Assembly (NCBI RefSeq): GCF_030272615.1
Contig: NC_081412.1
Coordinates: 346,648,169-346,712,168 of the forward strand
DNA from: Cryptomeria japonica
Lineage: Eukaryota > Streptophyta > Pinopsida > Cupressales > Cupressaceae
DNA: 64,000 bases
Reading direction: 5' to 3'
Shown here: in pieces, positions 21,140 through 32,666 of the stretch
How the letters are laid out: each line of letters begins with the position of its first letter
Numbering within the stretch: the stretch's first letter is position 1
Program-made: the position numbers and the translations under genes
The notes under the pieces: generated by a model
Database searches by the model: none
What the model was told of the DNA's origin: nothing
The model's input: only the letters and a program-made list of their open reading frames with translations

Positions 21140-23170
21140 AAGAAGCCTCTATTGGAAGAATTCAGTCATAGTCTTTACCATTGCAAGAAAAGGATACAAG
21201 GCACCTAGTCCACATGAATTACATGAGGTCGTTGCTCCAAAAAGCAATTGCAAATGCAAAGACAATTGTGGAAAAGAAAAAGAAGTAAGTGTGCATGTAT
21301 GGATGCAGCATATTATCATATGGGTGGATCGACGGAAGGAATCACACATTCATCAGCCTTCTAGTAGCTTCAAATGGTAAGATGATTTTCTTCAGGTCCA
21401 TAGGCACCTCAAGCGAAGTCAAGAATATTGAGAAGTTGAGTCTAAGATTGGAGTTTGTATTAGAGGTTGGTTAAGAAAATGTGGTCCAAGTAGTGATAGA
21501 TGCAGCAGCATATGTGGCAGCAATAAGATTACTTGAGAAGAGGCACCCAACATGTTTTTGAATCCCTTGCACTACCCATTGAGTTGATCTTCTATTGAAA
21601 GACATCATCAAACTTAACTTGGGATGAAATCCATGGTGAAAGATACCAAAAAAACATCACCAAATACATCTAGAATCACCTTTGAGTGCTTAGCTTGATA
21701 AGAGAGCACTCCAAGAGTAAGTAGCTTGTGCAAGCAAGTGCCACGTGGTTTACAGCTAACTTCATCACCTTGCAAAGCATATATGGTTTGTTGACATCTT
21801 TGAGATAGATATTTTTAATCCAACAATGGGTAGATTCTTATTCAAAGAAAACAAAAGCAGAGAGTATCATAAAGACATTTTTATTATGTCTTTGTTGGGA
21901 TTTTGCAGTGGCATGGGCACAACAGCATTAGACACTCTAACCAATAGCTCCAATACCCAAGCAACCCTAGAAAAGGTCAATTCCTACCTACTCCAACATT
22001 TATTTTATGAGGTCTCTACTACTTTTTCCATCAACATGCTACATGCTCCATACTCCATGGGATATTTTAATAGAAAAGGAAGAGTTTATTTAAATCTAAG
22101 TGTAATGGAATGTTCACTACAGTCTTCGTGAAGAGTATTATTAACATGATCTAGGAAAATTCAAACTTTTGTTTAAATTTTGAATAGTATCCTTTAAACA
22201 CACTTTTTCTAACTTTTAATACCTAGATATTGTTCAATTTAAACAATAATAAAATAAAATAATTGAAATTTTAATATGCTTGTAAATGTTTGAACCTTTA
22301 GTCAAGGTTTTCAACTTGGTGGTTGAGGAGCAAAACTAAATTGCATTACTTGTATGATGCCATGAACAAGGCCAAAGAGGCCATCAAAAACTATTACAAA
22401 GTAGATAGGAGAAAACTAAACTCATTTGAAATATTATTAATTAAAGGTAAACAATCAACTCCACCAACCTATTCATGCAACATTTACTACCTCAAGCCCA
22501 AACTTTTTTTTGCAAATAATTCAAGTATGCTAATGTGGAGGTTATGAAGAGTCTCTCAACATGCATTAAGAAGGTGTCACTTGAAATTAAGGTTTCTGAC
22601 ATAATTATTGAAGAGTTGTACAAATACAAGCATGTCGAATGGAGGATATTCTCTTTGCCACTAACTATACAAGGGAGAAGCACCAATTAAAAAAATAAAT
22701 AAAATAAATTTTCATTTCACTTCACTACAAAACTATTATGTGCGCAATTATTGCTTCCTTACAAACTTGTGAATGCCTTCTTTGCAATTGATTTGTGGAA
22801 ACATTGGAGTGGAAAAAACTCAAATCTTCAAAAGCTAGCCCTCTAAATTTTGTCCCAACTTTTAAGGCTTCTAGATATGCGTGCAATTGGAACTTATTTG
22901 TTGTCATTCACATAAAGAAGCACGACAAATTTATACAAACGAACCTCAATGCCCTCATCTTCATACAATGCAACCTTTTCCTTTGCTCAAAAAAGGTAGA
23001 GGCCCAAATAGTCATGAGGCAATTGACTTGGACGAATCGATTTGTTTAATGATTGGACTGCCAAAATGAGGACCCTATGCTTACAAAAGACAAGATTGTT
23101 ACTTTTAAGAGACAAGCAGAGGAGGTTTTAGAAAAAGCTAAAGCAAAAGCACTAGATTGGATAACATAAT
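21140..23170 (+). pseudogene. hAT-family transposase, degenerate
   Basis: Pieces in shifting frames follow the order of plant DUF659/hAT transposases. GYKAPSPHELHEVV is near 21195; GCSILSYGWIDGRNHTFI near 21300 (the usual form has SDGWTD, so the first catalytic-region Asp is lost); ENVVQVVIDAAAYVAA at 21475 after a stop. PLVKVF is near 22292, LYDAMNKAKEAIK near 22350 and EVMKSLSTCIKKV near 22536. LQKLALQILSQ, ASRYACNWNLFVVIHIKKHD and LNALIFIQCNLFL at 22826-22987 form the C-terminal dimerisation domain, and DLDESI follows near 23020. Part of 21620-22280 is too diverged to align. No terminal inverted repeats were found. It lies downstream of the PRA1 exon, on the other strand. Confidence 0.78.
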
Positions 23171-24187
23171 AAGTAATGATGGTGGTGATCATGAGTCATC
23201 ACCTTCTAGATAAAAGCGAAGTACCCAATCGATATCCATCATTGGGTTATATACAGGGAAAAGAAAATTATAAATTATTGTCACTTTATTGAATTGTAAT
23301 ATTTTATGTTTACTTTCAATTATTATGAGATTCAAATCATATTATCGGCTGTACCATTCATATGTTGATGAGACGCTGTGCTCTTTGTTATTCAAATTGA
23401 ATAGAAAACACTTCCCCAATGTTCTATAGACTCATTTCATTTGTGCATGAAAAATTTTGTTTTTGGGGAAATTTACGTATTTTTTTAATTTGCCGAGTTT
23501 TTGACAAGTGGGAATCAAATTGGGGTTTGCATCATGAGTTTTCAAAACTATGCACTCGAACATGCTGGAGCTGTCCCTCAATCCTGCTTCTTGGCCCTGC
23601 TGTGGGTGACTGAGATTTTATTGCTATGATATGGAGTGAACCGAATTCATCTTCTTCCTGGAAATCACCAAGTATAAAACAATGCATCCACTAGATTTCT
23701 TACTTGCTTTGGAGACAGTCTTACAGGAAAACTGTGGTATACACTAGAGACAATATGGTGTTAAGAGTATGTTGTGGCCTATTTTATCCTTAAGCCCCTG
23801 GTCCATATATTGTTTACGTAGGCAGATACTTTATTACAGGATTATGTCATAATGTAATGTGTTTATTTTACCCTCTCAAGTGTATATTGAGAGAAAACAC
23901 TAAGCTATGTATCTTTTACAAATCTTGCAATATATAAAACACAGGGAATTCATCTCTTAGACCTCTTATATATTTTCAGCTAAATTTGCAAGTGTAAAAC
24001 GATTTTGGGTGTGCAGGTGCCCCTACCATCTAAGTTATTGTATTTCTTTAATTTAGGTTTTGCAGATTGTTTTTGCCTGTCCTCTTAAGGAACACTGCAT
24101 TTTCCATATTCTTAAGTAATTTCCACACTTTGTGGATATTCCAAATATAACCAATCGGATGGCACACTAAGATAAGACAGTAAAGAT
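23171..24187. other. Probable intron or flank of the PRA1 gene; no exon recognised
   Basis: Non-coding on inspection. On the minus strand it directly follows the splice donor at 24188-24193, so it should be intron sequence. I could not find a second PRA1 exon here or further down to 19623. Confidence 0.4.
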
Positions 24188-24193
24188 ACTTAC
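24188..24193 (-). other. 5' splice donor of the PRA1 exon
   Basis: TTTCTT|GTAAGTATC on the minus strand, a textbook donor at the point where family members continue with a hydrophobic segment. Confidence 0.7.
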
Positions 24194-24537
24194 AAGAAAG
24201 AAGCGAGGATGCAAAGGGATAGATAAATGTAATTGCGCACATATTTCTTGACATTCTCCTGCATTCGCAGCTTCAATTGCATTAAACTGGTGGGCCGCGA
24301 ATAAGACTGAGGTGCACCCCAGAACTCTGCAGTCCATGGCACTGCATCCCTGCTAAAATCTTCAGCCGTCAATTTCCCAAAAGGGTTTATTAAACTTATC
24401 TTCCACGAATTACTACCAGTTCCACTATCCACAACTTCCCCTTCATCAATTCTTTCCAGGTATCCGCTTTCTCGAACCCACGCTTCAAAAGCTCCCTCGG
24501 GAAGGCTTAACGATAGAGGATTGGCCGAGAACGCCAT
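24194..24537 (-). CDS. PRA1 family protein (PRA1H-like), first exon
   Basis: The ATG at 24537 starts MAFSANPLSLSLPEGAFEAW, closely like plant PRA1 family protein H N-termini as I know them. INPFGKLTAEDFSRDAVPWT and the LRMQENVKKYVRNY block follow, leading into the start of a membrane segment (YLSLCILASF). PRA1 proteins are small ER/Golgi membrane proteins that bind prenylated Rab GTPases. The exon is 344 bp, phase 2, and ends at a consensus donor GTAAGT (24188-24193 on the minus strand) exactly where the hydrophobic region begins. The remaining exon(s) with the membrane hairpin are not found downstream, where a hAT relic, a solo LTR and element G lie, so the intron may be very long or the gene truncated. 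No stop or frameshift is seen in the exon. Confidence 0.72.
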
Positions 24538-25419
24538 CTTTTTTATAATTTCATGGCAATTGAATCCCTCCCCTCAACCTTCGTGCTTTGCAAAACTATG
24601 CATTTCGTGTGGAAATATTTCCAAGTTTAATTAATTGTAATGGTATCCTGCACTTTCACGGCAGTATTTCACTTCTTCAGTTTTTTTACTCTTGGGTTCC
24701 ATAGGTATTGTAGACGTATCCAATTTGATTTACCTTGCATAATAATTATTATTATATAAATGGTATTTCTTTTCTTTTTTTAAACTAAAAAAATTATATA
24801 GAATTTTATACATTTTGATTTTTTATATTTTAAGGATTAGATTCGATTTATAATTAATTGTTTCATGTTCTAGTTTCATCGTGCGGCTTGAAAGTATGTT
24901 ACATTTTAAATTGTAATTCTAAAATTGAACTTGCATAGTACCCTTCCAATTAGCTATTATCTATTGACTTCAGCGTGAGATATTTCAAATTGTGTTTGAA
25001 GTTGTTGTAAAAAAGAACAAATACTAATTTGTTATAATCATCTAGAACATCTATTTGTGGTGAGCTAAGTTATACATTATATTATTACTAAAGCATTGCA
25101 TTACCACTTAGAATAAGCATTTGCATACTTACTAAAAGATAGGCATATTATATGGTTTCTTGTTGTCTTAGATATTGGCTCATGAGTCATTGAATAATGG
25201 GAAGTGAAGCATACTGGTTTTGAATTTTGGGAAGTGAAGCATACTAGTCTTCATGAGTCATCTTGAAAGATTGTCTTATTAAAATAATGAGAGAAAATAT
25301 TTTTGTTGTGTATGTTATTAATTTGTATCGCTATGCTTATATTGGTTCATATATTAATACTCGCACTACTACATGCCTTCATTGGTGACTATTGTTTAAC
25401 TTTTGTGAAATGGTTATAT
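24538..25419. other. Upstream region of the PRA1 exon
   Basis: AT-rich, no ORF. It should hold the PRA1 promoter and 5' UTR on the minus strand; no single convincing TATA box stands out. Confidence 0.35.
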
Positions 25420-25500
25420 ATTTCTTTTCTTTTTTTTTAATAAGTAGCTGCTAAGGGGTAGCACCCATTGTATTAAGATTTTAATAAAGTTTACAAACTA
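25420..25500 (-). other. Poly(A)-like 3' end of a retrocopy or LINE
   Basis: On the minus strand a GGGTGCTACCCCTTAGCAGC block is followed by TACTTATTAAAAAAAAAGAAAAG. A minus-strand 3' end with an A tail here suggests that the split ORF upstream (25718-26127 plus 51046-51325) belongs to a reverse-transcribed insert. I did not find a matching flanking duplication. Confidence 0.35.
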
Positions 25501-25717
25501 TTTAGTCTAGACCCATGCCTTCAAAGTACGATATCTATCATCTATACCACTAACAACCATTCGCCCTATAGTCTACCCTATATAGATATAATATCAACAT
25601 TATATTACTGTCCATTACAAGTTAACAAAAATAGGACTTCATGTCTAAATAAAGAGCAAAATTTAAACATTGAAACAAGCCAAAAATCCACCATGCATGT
25701 CCTTGACAATTTTTTCT

Positions 25718-26127
25718 TCATTCTTCTTCAACATTGTCCTCCTCCTTTGTTGCTTCAACAACCCTCATCTTGCACACCTCAATTGCTCTAGCAATCACTG
25801 GGCAATCAACTCCATAGTCGACATGGCTAGGGCTATCAACAACCTCCTCTACATCTCTTGAGTCATCAAGTATCCATTCCTCCCCTAGGCCCAAACCCCA
25901 ATCTTCATTTTCCTCAAGCCTCGGGTCTTCGGCCCCCTGCTCACCATTCTCTGTGAGCTCCAGCAGTCCTTCATCCTCTAGGTATCTCTTGACCCATCTC
26001 TTTGCCAGTGCCATGTCCACTTTTGTCTCTCGTAGGAGAAATGCGATGCTCCACTCCTCCTCCGTCTAGCTCCTCTCCAAGTTTTTTAGCTCCAAAGTTT
26101 GGACCATGAGGTATTTTCTCACCTCCC
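25718..26127 (-). pseudogene. Unknown ORF, 3' half (split by element B)
   Basis: Continues the reading frame that starts at 51325. After one copy of the CTCCC duplication the next codon begins at 26122, exactly in frame, and runs 135 codons to the stop at 25718-25720. One in-frame TAG lies at 26066-26068. The half is acidic (ENEDWGLGLGEEWILDD) with a basic segment MALAKRWVKRYLEDEG. No family recognised. Confidence 0.5.
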
Positions 26128-27030
26128 TATTGGCAATTGACACTCATCTAGATTCTAGGTGTTGTCATTGATGGCAACACACTTCATGGTAGATCTAGCT
26201 ATCATGGTAACTGACATTCAGGGAATCGACAGACATGTAACAGGCAAACTTGGAACCGGTATTCTAAGGCTGACATAGGAGATTGATCTGGCAAGCATGG
26301 AAGCGGCAACAGTCATATAGTTTTATGTTCATATTTTGTTTGGGCTGACATGTGTCTTATCTTTTGAAATATGATTGTAAGTTGACATAAGGAACTTGTG
26401 TTTATTCATGTAAATGGGTATATAAGTCAGTCTGGGTTAGGTCGATATGACATATACAGAGATATGATAGGTTATGTGATGTTATGTGAGCGAGATCTTG
26501 ATCGATAAAATGCAAATGTAAAGATATGTAATCGGTCTTGATTATTTGTCTAGAGGTTTGGGAAGCGATCTAAGTTACCGGTAAGGGAGGTTACTGTATA
26601 AACCGATACAGACAGTGCTTAAACCGAAACTCGTCCAGCATAGCAGATGCACATTCTGAGTTCAGTTTTTGTTAGTAATCCAGTACTTTGGATCTATAGT
26701 CAATGAGGCTCCTTTTGTGACGAGCAGTGTGCTCTAGGCAGTGTGTATTCCTGCATGTGAAGGCCCCTCTTGTAATATTTATTTAGTTGGCCAGTGGATA
26801 GATATTGTGGGTCTCTAATGCCACCGTGGTTTTTCCTCTTTGAGGTTTTCCACGTATAAATATTTTTGTTATGGTGTTGATTCATGTGGTTGCATTAATA
26901 TTACTTGTTGTTGCTTTCTTTTATGCATATCGGTTAATAAGTGGATTTGTTAATAAGGCTAAAAATATTATAACTGGCAGAACACTGATTAAACACCCCC
27001 CCCCCCTCTCAATGTTCTTGGATCCCAACT
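26128..27030 (+). repeat. 5' LTR of element B
   Basis: 903 bp. The start TATTGGCAATTG and the end CCAACT each carry one change from the family TGTTGG/CCAACA. A TATA box (TATATAAG, 26419-26426) fits a transcription start near 26450. A run of 13 C lies just before the end. Confidence 0.88.
26419..26426 (+). promoter_or_regulatory. TATA box in the LTR of element B
   Basis: GGGTATATAAGTCAG. The same box is in the 3' LTR (near 32408), and a weakened form (GGTATATAGGTCAG) is in D near 51855. Confidence 0.6.
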
Positions 27031-27032
27031 AT

Positions 27033-27044
27033 TGGTATCAGAGC
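27033..27044 (+). promoter_or_regulatory. Primer binding site of element B
   Basis: TGGTATCAGAGC, initiator-Met-tRNA type, two bases after the 5' LTR. Confidence 0.9.
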
Positions 27045-27098
27045 TTGGTGACTCGAAATAAGTCTAACAGCTTGAGGAAGATCTTGTATCCAGAATCC

Positions 27099-27953
27099 AT
27101 GGAGATGAGTCTACAGAAGGAACTTGAAGACTATGATGCTGAAAGGTTGAAGAACTTGAAGATGCAAGATGAGTTTAATTATGCAAAGTAATTCATCCTT
27201 ACCCTGCAGGAGAGGTTATCATCTGCTCAAGCTAAAAGGAAGGAACTCTTACAAAGTCTGGATGATGAAGAGAAGAATGCCCTTAAGGAATTATGTCAGA
27301 AGTTGAGTCAGGAGAATAATGTCATGAAGAATGAAATGCAAGTCATGACCATGAGGATGTCGAAGGAGATTGAAGACCGGAAGAAGAATGAAGAAAATCT
27401 TACTATATCTCTTAAAGACAGATCTGAGGAATGCATTAGGTTAGCGCATGAGAATGATGTGTTGAGAACTGAATTGGTGCAATCACGGAACAATGAGCAA
27501 GAGTTGGAAAGAATGGTGATAGTCCTAAGAAGTGATCTAGATGTTGCAAATGAATACAAAGAAAAGTTCAGGGTTAGTTCTACAAAGCTTGATGAATTGC
27601 TGAAGGATCAAAGAGACACTAGAGACACTAGAGGTCTTGGATTTGAGCATGGAGAAAGCTCTGGTACTGCAAATCAGAGGAATCCACCAGACAACCGGAA
27701 TCAGAAATCACCGGTAAGGCAACCCAATGCACATAAATTTAATGGTAGATGCTTTGTTTGCAATAAGTTTGGTCATAGAGCAAGTCAATGTAGGAATAGA
27801 GCAAATCAAAATAATAATGCAGTTCTCGGTCAGTGTTCAAATTGTAAAAAGTATGGTCATAAGATAGAAGATTGTAGAATGAATGTGAGATGTCATGCAT
27901 GTGGAAATTTTGGACATATGGATAATCAATGTAGGTCAAGGAAAGATCAATGA
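27099..27953 (+). pseudogene. Element B ORF1: coiled coil plus CCHC knuckles
   Basis: Starts at ATG 27099 (MEMSLQKELEDYDAERLKNL). There is one in-frame TAA at 27189-27191, then an open frame to 27953. Residues about 30-190 are coiled coil; knuckles CFVCNKFGHRASQC, CSNCKKYGHKIEDC and CHACGNFGHMDNQC follow. The fourth (CYACNKIGHIANIL) lies past the stop and has lost its last Cys. The upstream frame is open back into the LTR, but the ATG at 27099 matches the family start in D. Product: probable RNA-binding, self-associating Gag substitute. Confidence 0.75.
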
Positions 27954-28599
27954 CTCAACAAGGCAATTTAGAAGAATAATGTTTCTTGCTATGCATGCAA
28001 CAAAATAGGACACATTGCCAATATATTGCAGAAGCAAGAATACACCGGAAGGGAATGACACATCCAATAAGAAGGGAAAGCAAAAGGTTGATGAAATCCA
28101 ACAAGCTCATGCTAAACAGCCGGTTAGGAAGTTTGAAGATCAATCAGCAGAGGTCAATTCTCCGATTACTCAACCAGCAGAGCAGAATGTTCCTGCACCG
28201 GCAGGAAACACATCCAATAACTAAGGCATTAGCCTTAAGGGGAGGCAAATTAATGACAGATTCTACATTACCCCCAGTAGTGGTCTGAAAGCTTGTTTCA
28301 GATCTTGGAGAAGTCAGTTTGGAGGATAACTGACGCTGAGATAATGGATTTTGAATTTGCTATGATATGTCGGCATGTATTAATGTCAATAAGAAATTAG
28401 GATTTCGCAGATTAAAAGGGAAAAGTTGCTTCATTTTGATCACACAACACTCAGAGCGAAGCAGAGTGAGTTTAAGGTGATCAAAGGCGATTAAGAGCAT
28501 TTTCCAGCGATTTCCAGTATTTTCTGAGTGGATTTTCAAAGGTTTTCACCACCTTAGGTTGAGAGGTATTTTCTTTGTTTTTACTTTTCTGAAATCAAA

Positions 28600-31500
28600 A
28601 TGGCTTCTGGATCTACTCCCGCTCCAGCAGATGTGGCTACCCCTATTGTGGTGGACATTAAGGATCGTCCACATCCAGAATTCAAGCAATGCCCACAAAT
28701 TGCAAAGGTCGCTGACTCCATCGACGCATTTTCTAGGGTTCCTGACGGAGTTCTCTATGTGGAAGATGTGAGAGCATATATTCCCTGTACTCTGGAGGAT
28801 TTGGGATCATCAGAGATTAAGTCAATGTACTTGTCCACTTTGCTGAATAAGGGTGGGTTGATCAAACTGGAATTTCAAATTCTGAAGGATCAGGGTTTCA
28901 TCGATATTCTAGAGATGCCTGAGTTCGAGGACGAGATGATTCGGTACATGCTGAGCCAAGTCCATGGTGAGTTCATGTGGTTTGACCGGCCCTAAAAAAT
29001 CACCAAGGAGACGATTTGTGTTATCACCGACTTACCCCAAGTCGGGCAGACACCGGGCAAGAGGAAGATTCTGAACAATGAAGTGAACAAACTAAGCGGT
29101 GCCACCTTTGACAACCGGTCAATGCGGATTAGCACCATCAGAGACAAAGATGTTCAATGTGCAAGCATGGTAATCAGATACAAGGTAACTCAATCCAACT
29201 GGCTGAACTCTGTTTCTAGTTCCTGTATCTTCTATGCACACAAGATGGTAAAGGAAAATGAGAAATATGATCTATGTCAGTGGATGTGCGATGAGTTGAT
29301 TTCGAATTTGGGAAAGATTAAGGGAGAAAAGAAAGATACATTTCGGTATGGAAATCTCATTGTCTGTTTAATGCTTTTCTTTTTAAATGAGATATCGAGA
29401 TCTGGTAAGAGGCAATGGGCCTTCGATATACCGGTGGGAAAACAGATTAAGGATACCTTGAGGAATTTGGGACCAGACAGAGACTCCATTATGTGGGGTT
29501 ATTTCAAAACATTTCAGAAAGTAATGAATAAGAGGGAAAGGATACCTAAGCATATAGTTGACAAATACTCTACCGACATATGCTTCATGGTCAAAAAGGA
29601 TGAAACCTTAATGGAGGTAGTGTAGCCTAGAACAACCTGGGTTACTGAAATGGGCTATAAGGTTGATGCACAAATCTTGGACCTTTTATGCCAAGATGCT
29701 TATAGATGCCCCGGTTGATGAGAAGGAGAAAACTTTTGGAACTGCAAAGCAAAAGGAATCTGAAGTGAAGATAGGTTTCAGCAAGAAGAAAAGGGGACAA
29801 ATAAAGAAGGTTGGACTGGTTGTCCAGAAGATGTCCTCTGAGATTAAACAAATCATTGGTTTAGCAAAGACATCTCCTCCAGCAGTTGTACAGGCTTCTC
29901 TGGAAGACGGAATTGGCAAAGGTGTAATGAAGAGGAAGAAACCGGAGACATTCATTGCCCCTGTTGAATCTGGTTCTGAGACTGAGGATGAACCCCCGAA
30001 GATTCCTAAGATCTATATGAGAATTCAGAGGAAGAAGCCCAAGGAGGGGAAGCTGCAGAAAACCAAAGTCACTCCTCCGACAACTCAGAAGAAAATTTTG
30101 AAGGAGAGGAAGGCTACTAAGAAAAGAAAACCGGTCAAGGAGTCTGCTCCCACCCCCTGTAAGAAGAATAAATCAAATCTAGATAAAATTCTTGAATCTG
30201 GCAAAAGTATTAAGGTTATTGGTCCTCTTTCTATTGCTGAATTAATTGATCAAATTACAAAGGATGGTATTTTGAGTAATATACAACATTATTATGTCGG
30301 TATGGATGATAAAGAGAAAAAGGAGATAGAAGAACCAGTCTTGTTATACTTAGACATATATAAGAAAGCCTTACTTGAGATTGAGAAGCAAATATCAACA
30401 AATTTGTATAATAAGTTATATGCTAGGCGGTTATCTGCTATTGAGAAAGATAAACATATAAAAGGTTCAAGAATTGTTGACTGTTTGTGGTGCTATAACT
30501 GAAGATGAGATGTAGCAGTGTCTAGGTTTTTCTAACAAAATAATTTTCCACAGTAGACACTGGCATATAAGTCTTCTGGTGGGCAGAGTAAATGAAATTG
30601 TCAAGGAAACTCATGAGGCTTGGGTTAAATTATTTGTTGATAAACCAGGTTTCTTTACATCACCGGATACTCCTCCTAAGTCTGACATTCCAGACATCCC
30701 GGTTGATGCTAAGGGTAAAGGTATACTAGGTGAAGATCCACAAGTTTTGGAACAGAAAATAATTGAGGACATTCCTCTGACAGTAACACATGTACAGGAT
30801 GTTGAGATCAATAAACTGGTAGATAATATTGAAGATAATTTTCCTCCGATAATTGATGTTGAAACAATTGAAATTCATGAGGTAGAGGAAGCAGAAATAA
30901 CTGCACCAAGTGGCGAAGCCACCGATGTTGAGGAGAAGGTAAAAGATGTAGTTGAATAGAAGGCAAAGGAGAAAGGTCAAGTTGAACAGGCTGGAGTCAG
31001 GGTACCAACACCTTCACCAGTTGTTGGTCCCTCATTGTTGGCACTCGACTCATCCAGTCAAGAAGATTTTGTTTGTTTTGAGAATAAGAATATTGAGCAA
31101 CTGAGCAGTTTTGAATTGATGTTTGTTGCAGCTCAGAAATTGAAGAAGGAAGGATCAGAGGATAAGTAGGTTATTGAGCAGGCAATTTCCAATTTTGCAG
31201 TAGCTTGCACTGAAATGCAAGATAGATCAGGTTGCACGTCCATCGGGTAAGTTGAAAGGTTTGACTGAGCACATTGCAAAAGAGTACGAAACTCTTCAAC
31301 AAGTGTCAAGCCAATAGTTGGTAGAAAGTTATAATGTAGCTAGGAAGGTCACCTGTGATAATATGATCACATTCGACAAAGCTAAGTTGACAGAAGAGAT
31401 GACAAGGATTGATGAAGCTCTTCATCGATGTAGTTGCATTTACTAGTCTTGCACTAACACAATAAAACTAACAACAGACCTGGATAATAAAATTAAGTCA

Positions 31501-31869
31501 AATAAGAACAAGTTGGAACAACTTGTAGTCAGTTTTGATGGTACTGAGTCTTTGACCAGCTCTGTTGATGGTCAAATTTTGCTTTTAGAGTCTAAAATTT
31601 CAGCCCTGTAGAAGGAAAAGGACAAGTTAATCCAACGAGCTAGACAATTGAGAGGTTTGGTAAGTCCTTGGCTTAATACTTTGTTACTTCATAAGCGAGA
31701 ATGTATGGATCAGATGAATATGCCCAAACCGGCAACCCTAACAGAAGAAGAATTGCACGCTTACATTCTGAACGGGTTTGTATCAATTTTAGGAACTTTA
31801 AAGACCGACTGGGATACTTATTTGGCATTTTTGAAGGGTGCTTATCCGAATATTTTCAAGTACATCTAG
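28600..31869 (+). pseudogene. Element B ORF2: large unknown protein, multiply broken
   Basis: ATG 28600 (MASGSTPAPADVATP). Frame 28600-29625 has a TAA at 28993 and a TAG at 29623. The frame then shifts, 29663-30502 is open, and after further shifts 30579-30959 and 31648-31869 are open. Conserved blocks with element A: VEDVRAYIPCTLEDLG, NRSMRISTI, YKVTQSNWLNSV, DTFRYGNLIVCLMLFFLNE, ELIDQITKDGILSN and RGLVSPW. The intact ancestor would be around 1,000 residues: globular N-terminal half, Lys-rich linker, helical domain, C-terminal coiled coil. Function unknown. Confidence 0.65.
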
Positions 31870-32120
31870 ATCCGGTATTCACAATGTTGATTTGTACATA
31901 ATTTCATTGATTTCTTTTTTTTTTACCCCTACCTTTGGCATTACTATCAAAGGGGGAGATGTTGGATGTGAAAAATGTTAAGGGACATAAGAAGTAATGT
32001 ATAGCTCAAGGGGAGGAACCTTCTGAGACCAGCTTTGGGAGATCAGATTTTGGACAGAAACCAGTACACCGGTACAACACTTCATCAATCTATTTTTCAC
32101 ATGAGTGTTGCCATCAATGC

Positions 32121-32133
32121 CAAAGGGGGAGAT
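32121..32133 (+). promoter_or_regulatory. Polypurine tract of element B
   Basis: CAAAGGGGGAGAT precedes the 3' LTR, inside the same inverted repeat as in element A. A second CAAAGGGGGAGAT lies near 31950. Confidence 0.8.
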
Positions 32134-32666
32134 TGTTGGCAATTGACACTCATCCAGGTTCTAGGTGTTGTCATTTATGGCAACATGCTTCATGGTAGAT
32201 CTAACAATCATGGTAACCGGCATTCACTTCACCGACATTCAGGGAACCGGTATTCTAAGGCCGACATAGGAGATTGATCCAGCAAGCGTGCAAGCGGCAA
32301 TGGTCATATAGTCTTATGTTTATATTTTGTTTGGGCGAACATGTGTCTTATCTTTTGAAATATGATTGTAAGCCGACATAAGGCATTTTTGTTTATTTGT
32401 GTAAATGGGTATATAAGTCAGTTTGGGTTAGGTCATTTTGGAGATATGACATATACAGAGATGTGATAGGTTATGTGATGTTATGTGAGCAATATCTTGA
32501 TCGATAGAATGCGAATGTAAAGATCTGTAATCGGTCTTGATTATTTATCTAGAGGTTTGGGAAGCGATCTAAGTTACCGGTAAGGGAGGTTATAGTATAA
32601 ACCGGTACAGACAGTGCTTAAATTGGAACTCATCCAGCATAGCAGAAGCACATTCTGAGTTCAATT
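32134..32666 (+). repeat. 3' LTR of element B, first part
   Basis: TGTTGGCAATTGACACTCAT onward, collinear with 26128-26660. It is broken at 32666 by element F. Confidence 0.88.

Noticed and set aside
23485-23615. Plus-strand DKWESNWG...SILLLG segment as a possible second PRA1 exon
   Set aside because: It recalls a DKW block of PRA1 proteins only faintly, lies on the opposite strand to the first exon and ends at a stop soon after.
26993-27008. Run of 13 C as a sequencing artefact
   Set aside because: All LTRs of the family have a C-run of 7 or more at the same place, so it is a natural homopolymer of variable length.
31918-31964. Upstream AAAGGGGGAGAT in element B as the true 3' LTR boundary
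   Set aside because: TGTTGGATGTGAAAAATG follows it but does not match the LTR start; the boundary at 32134 does.
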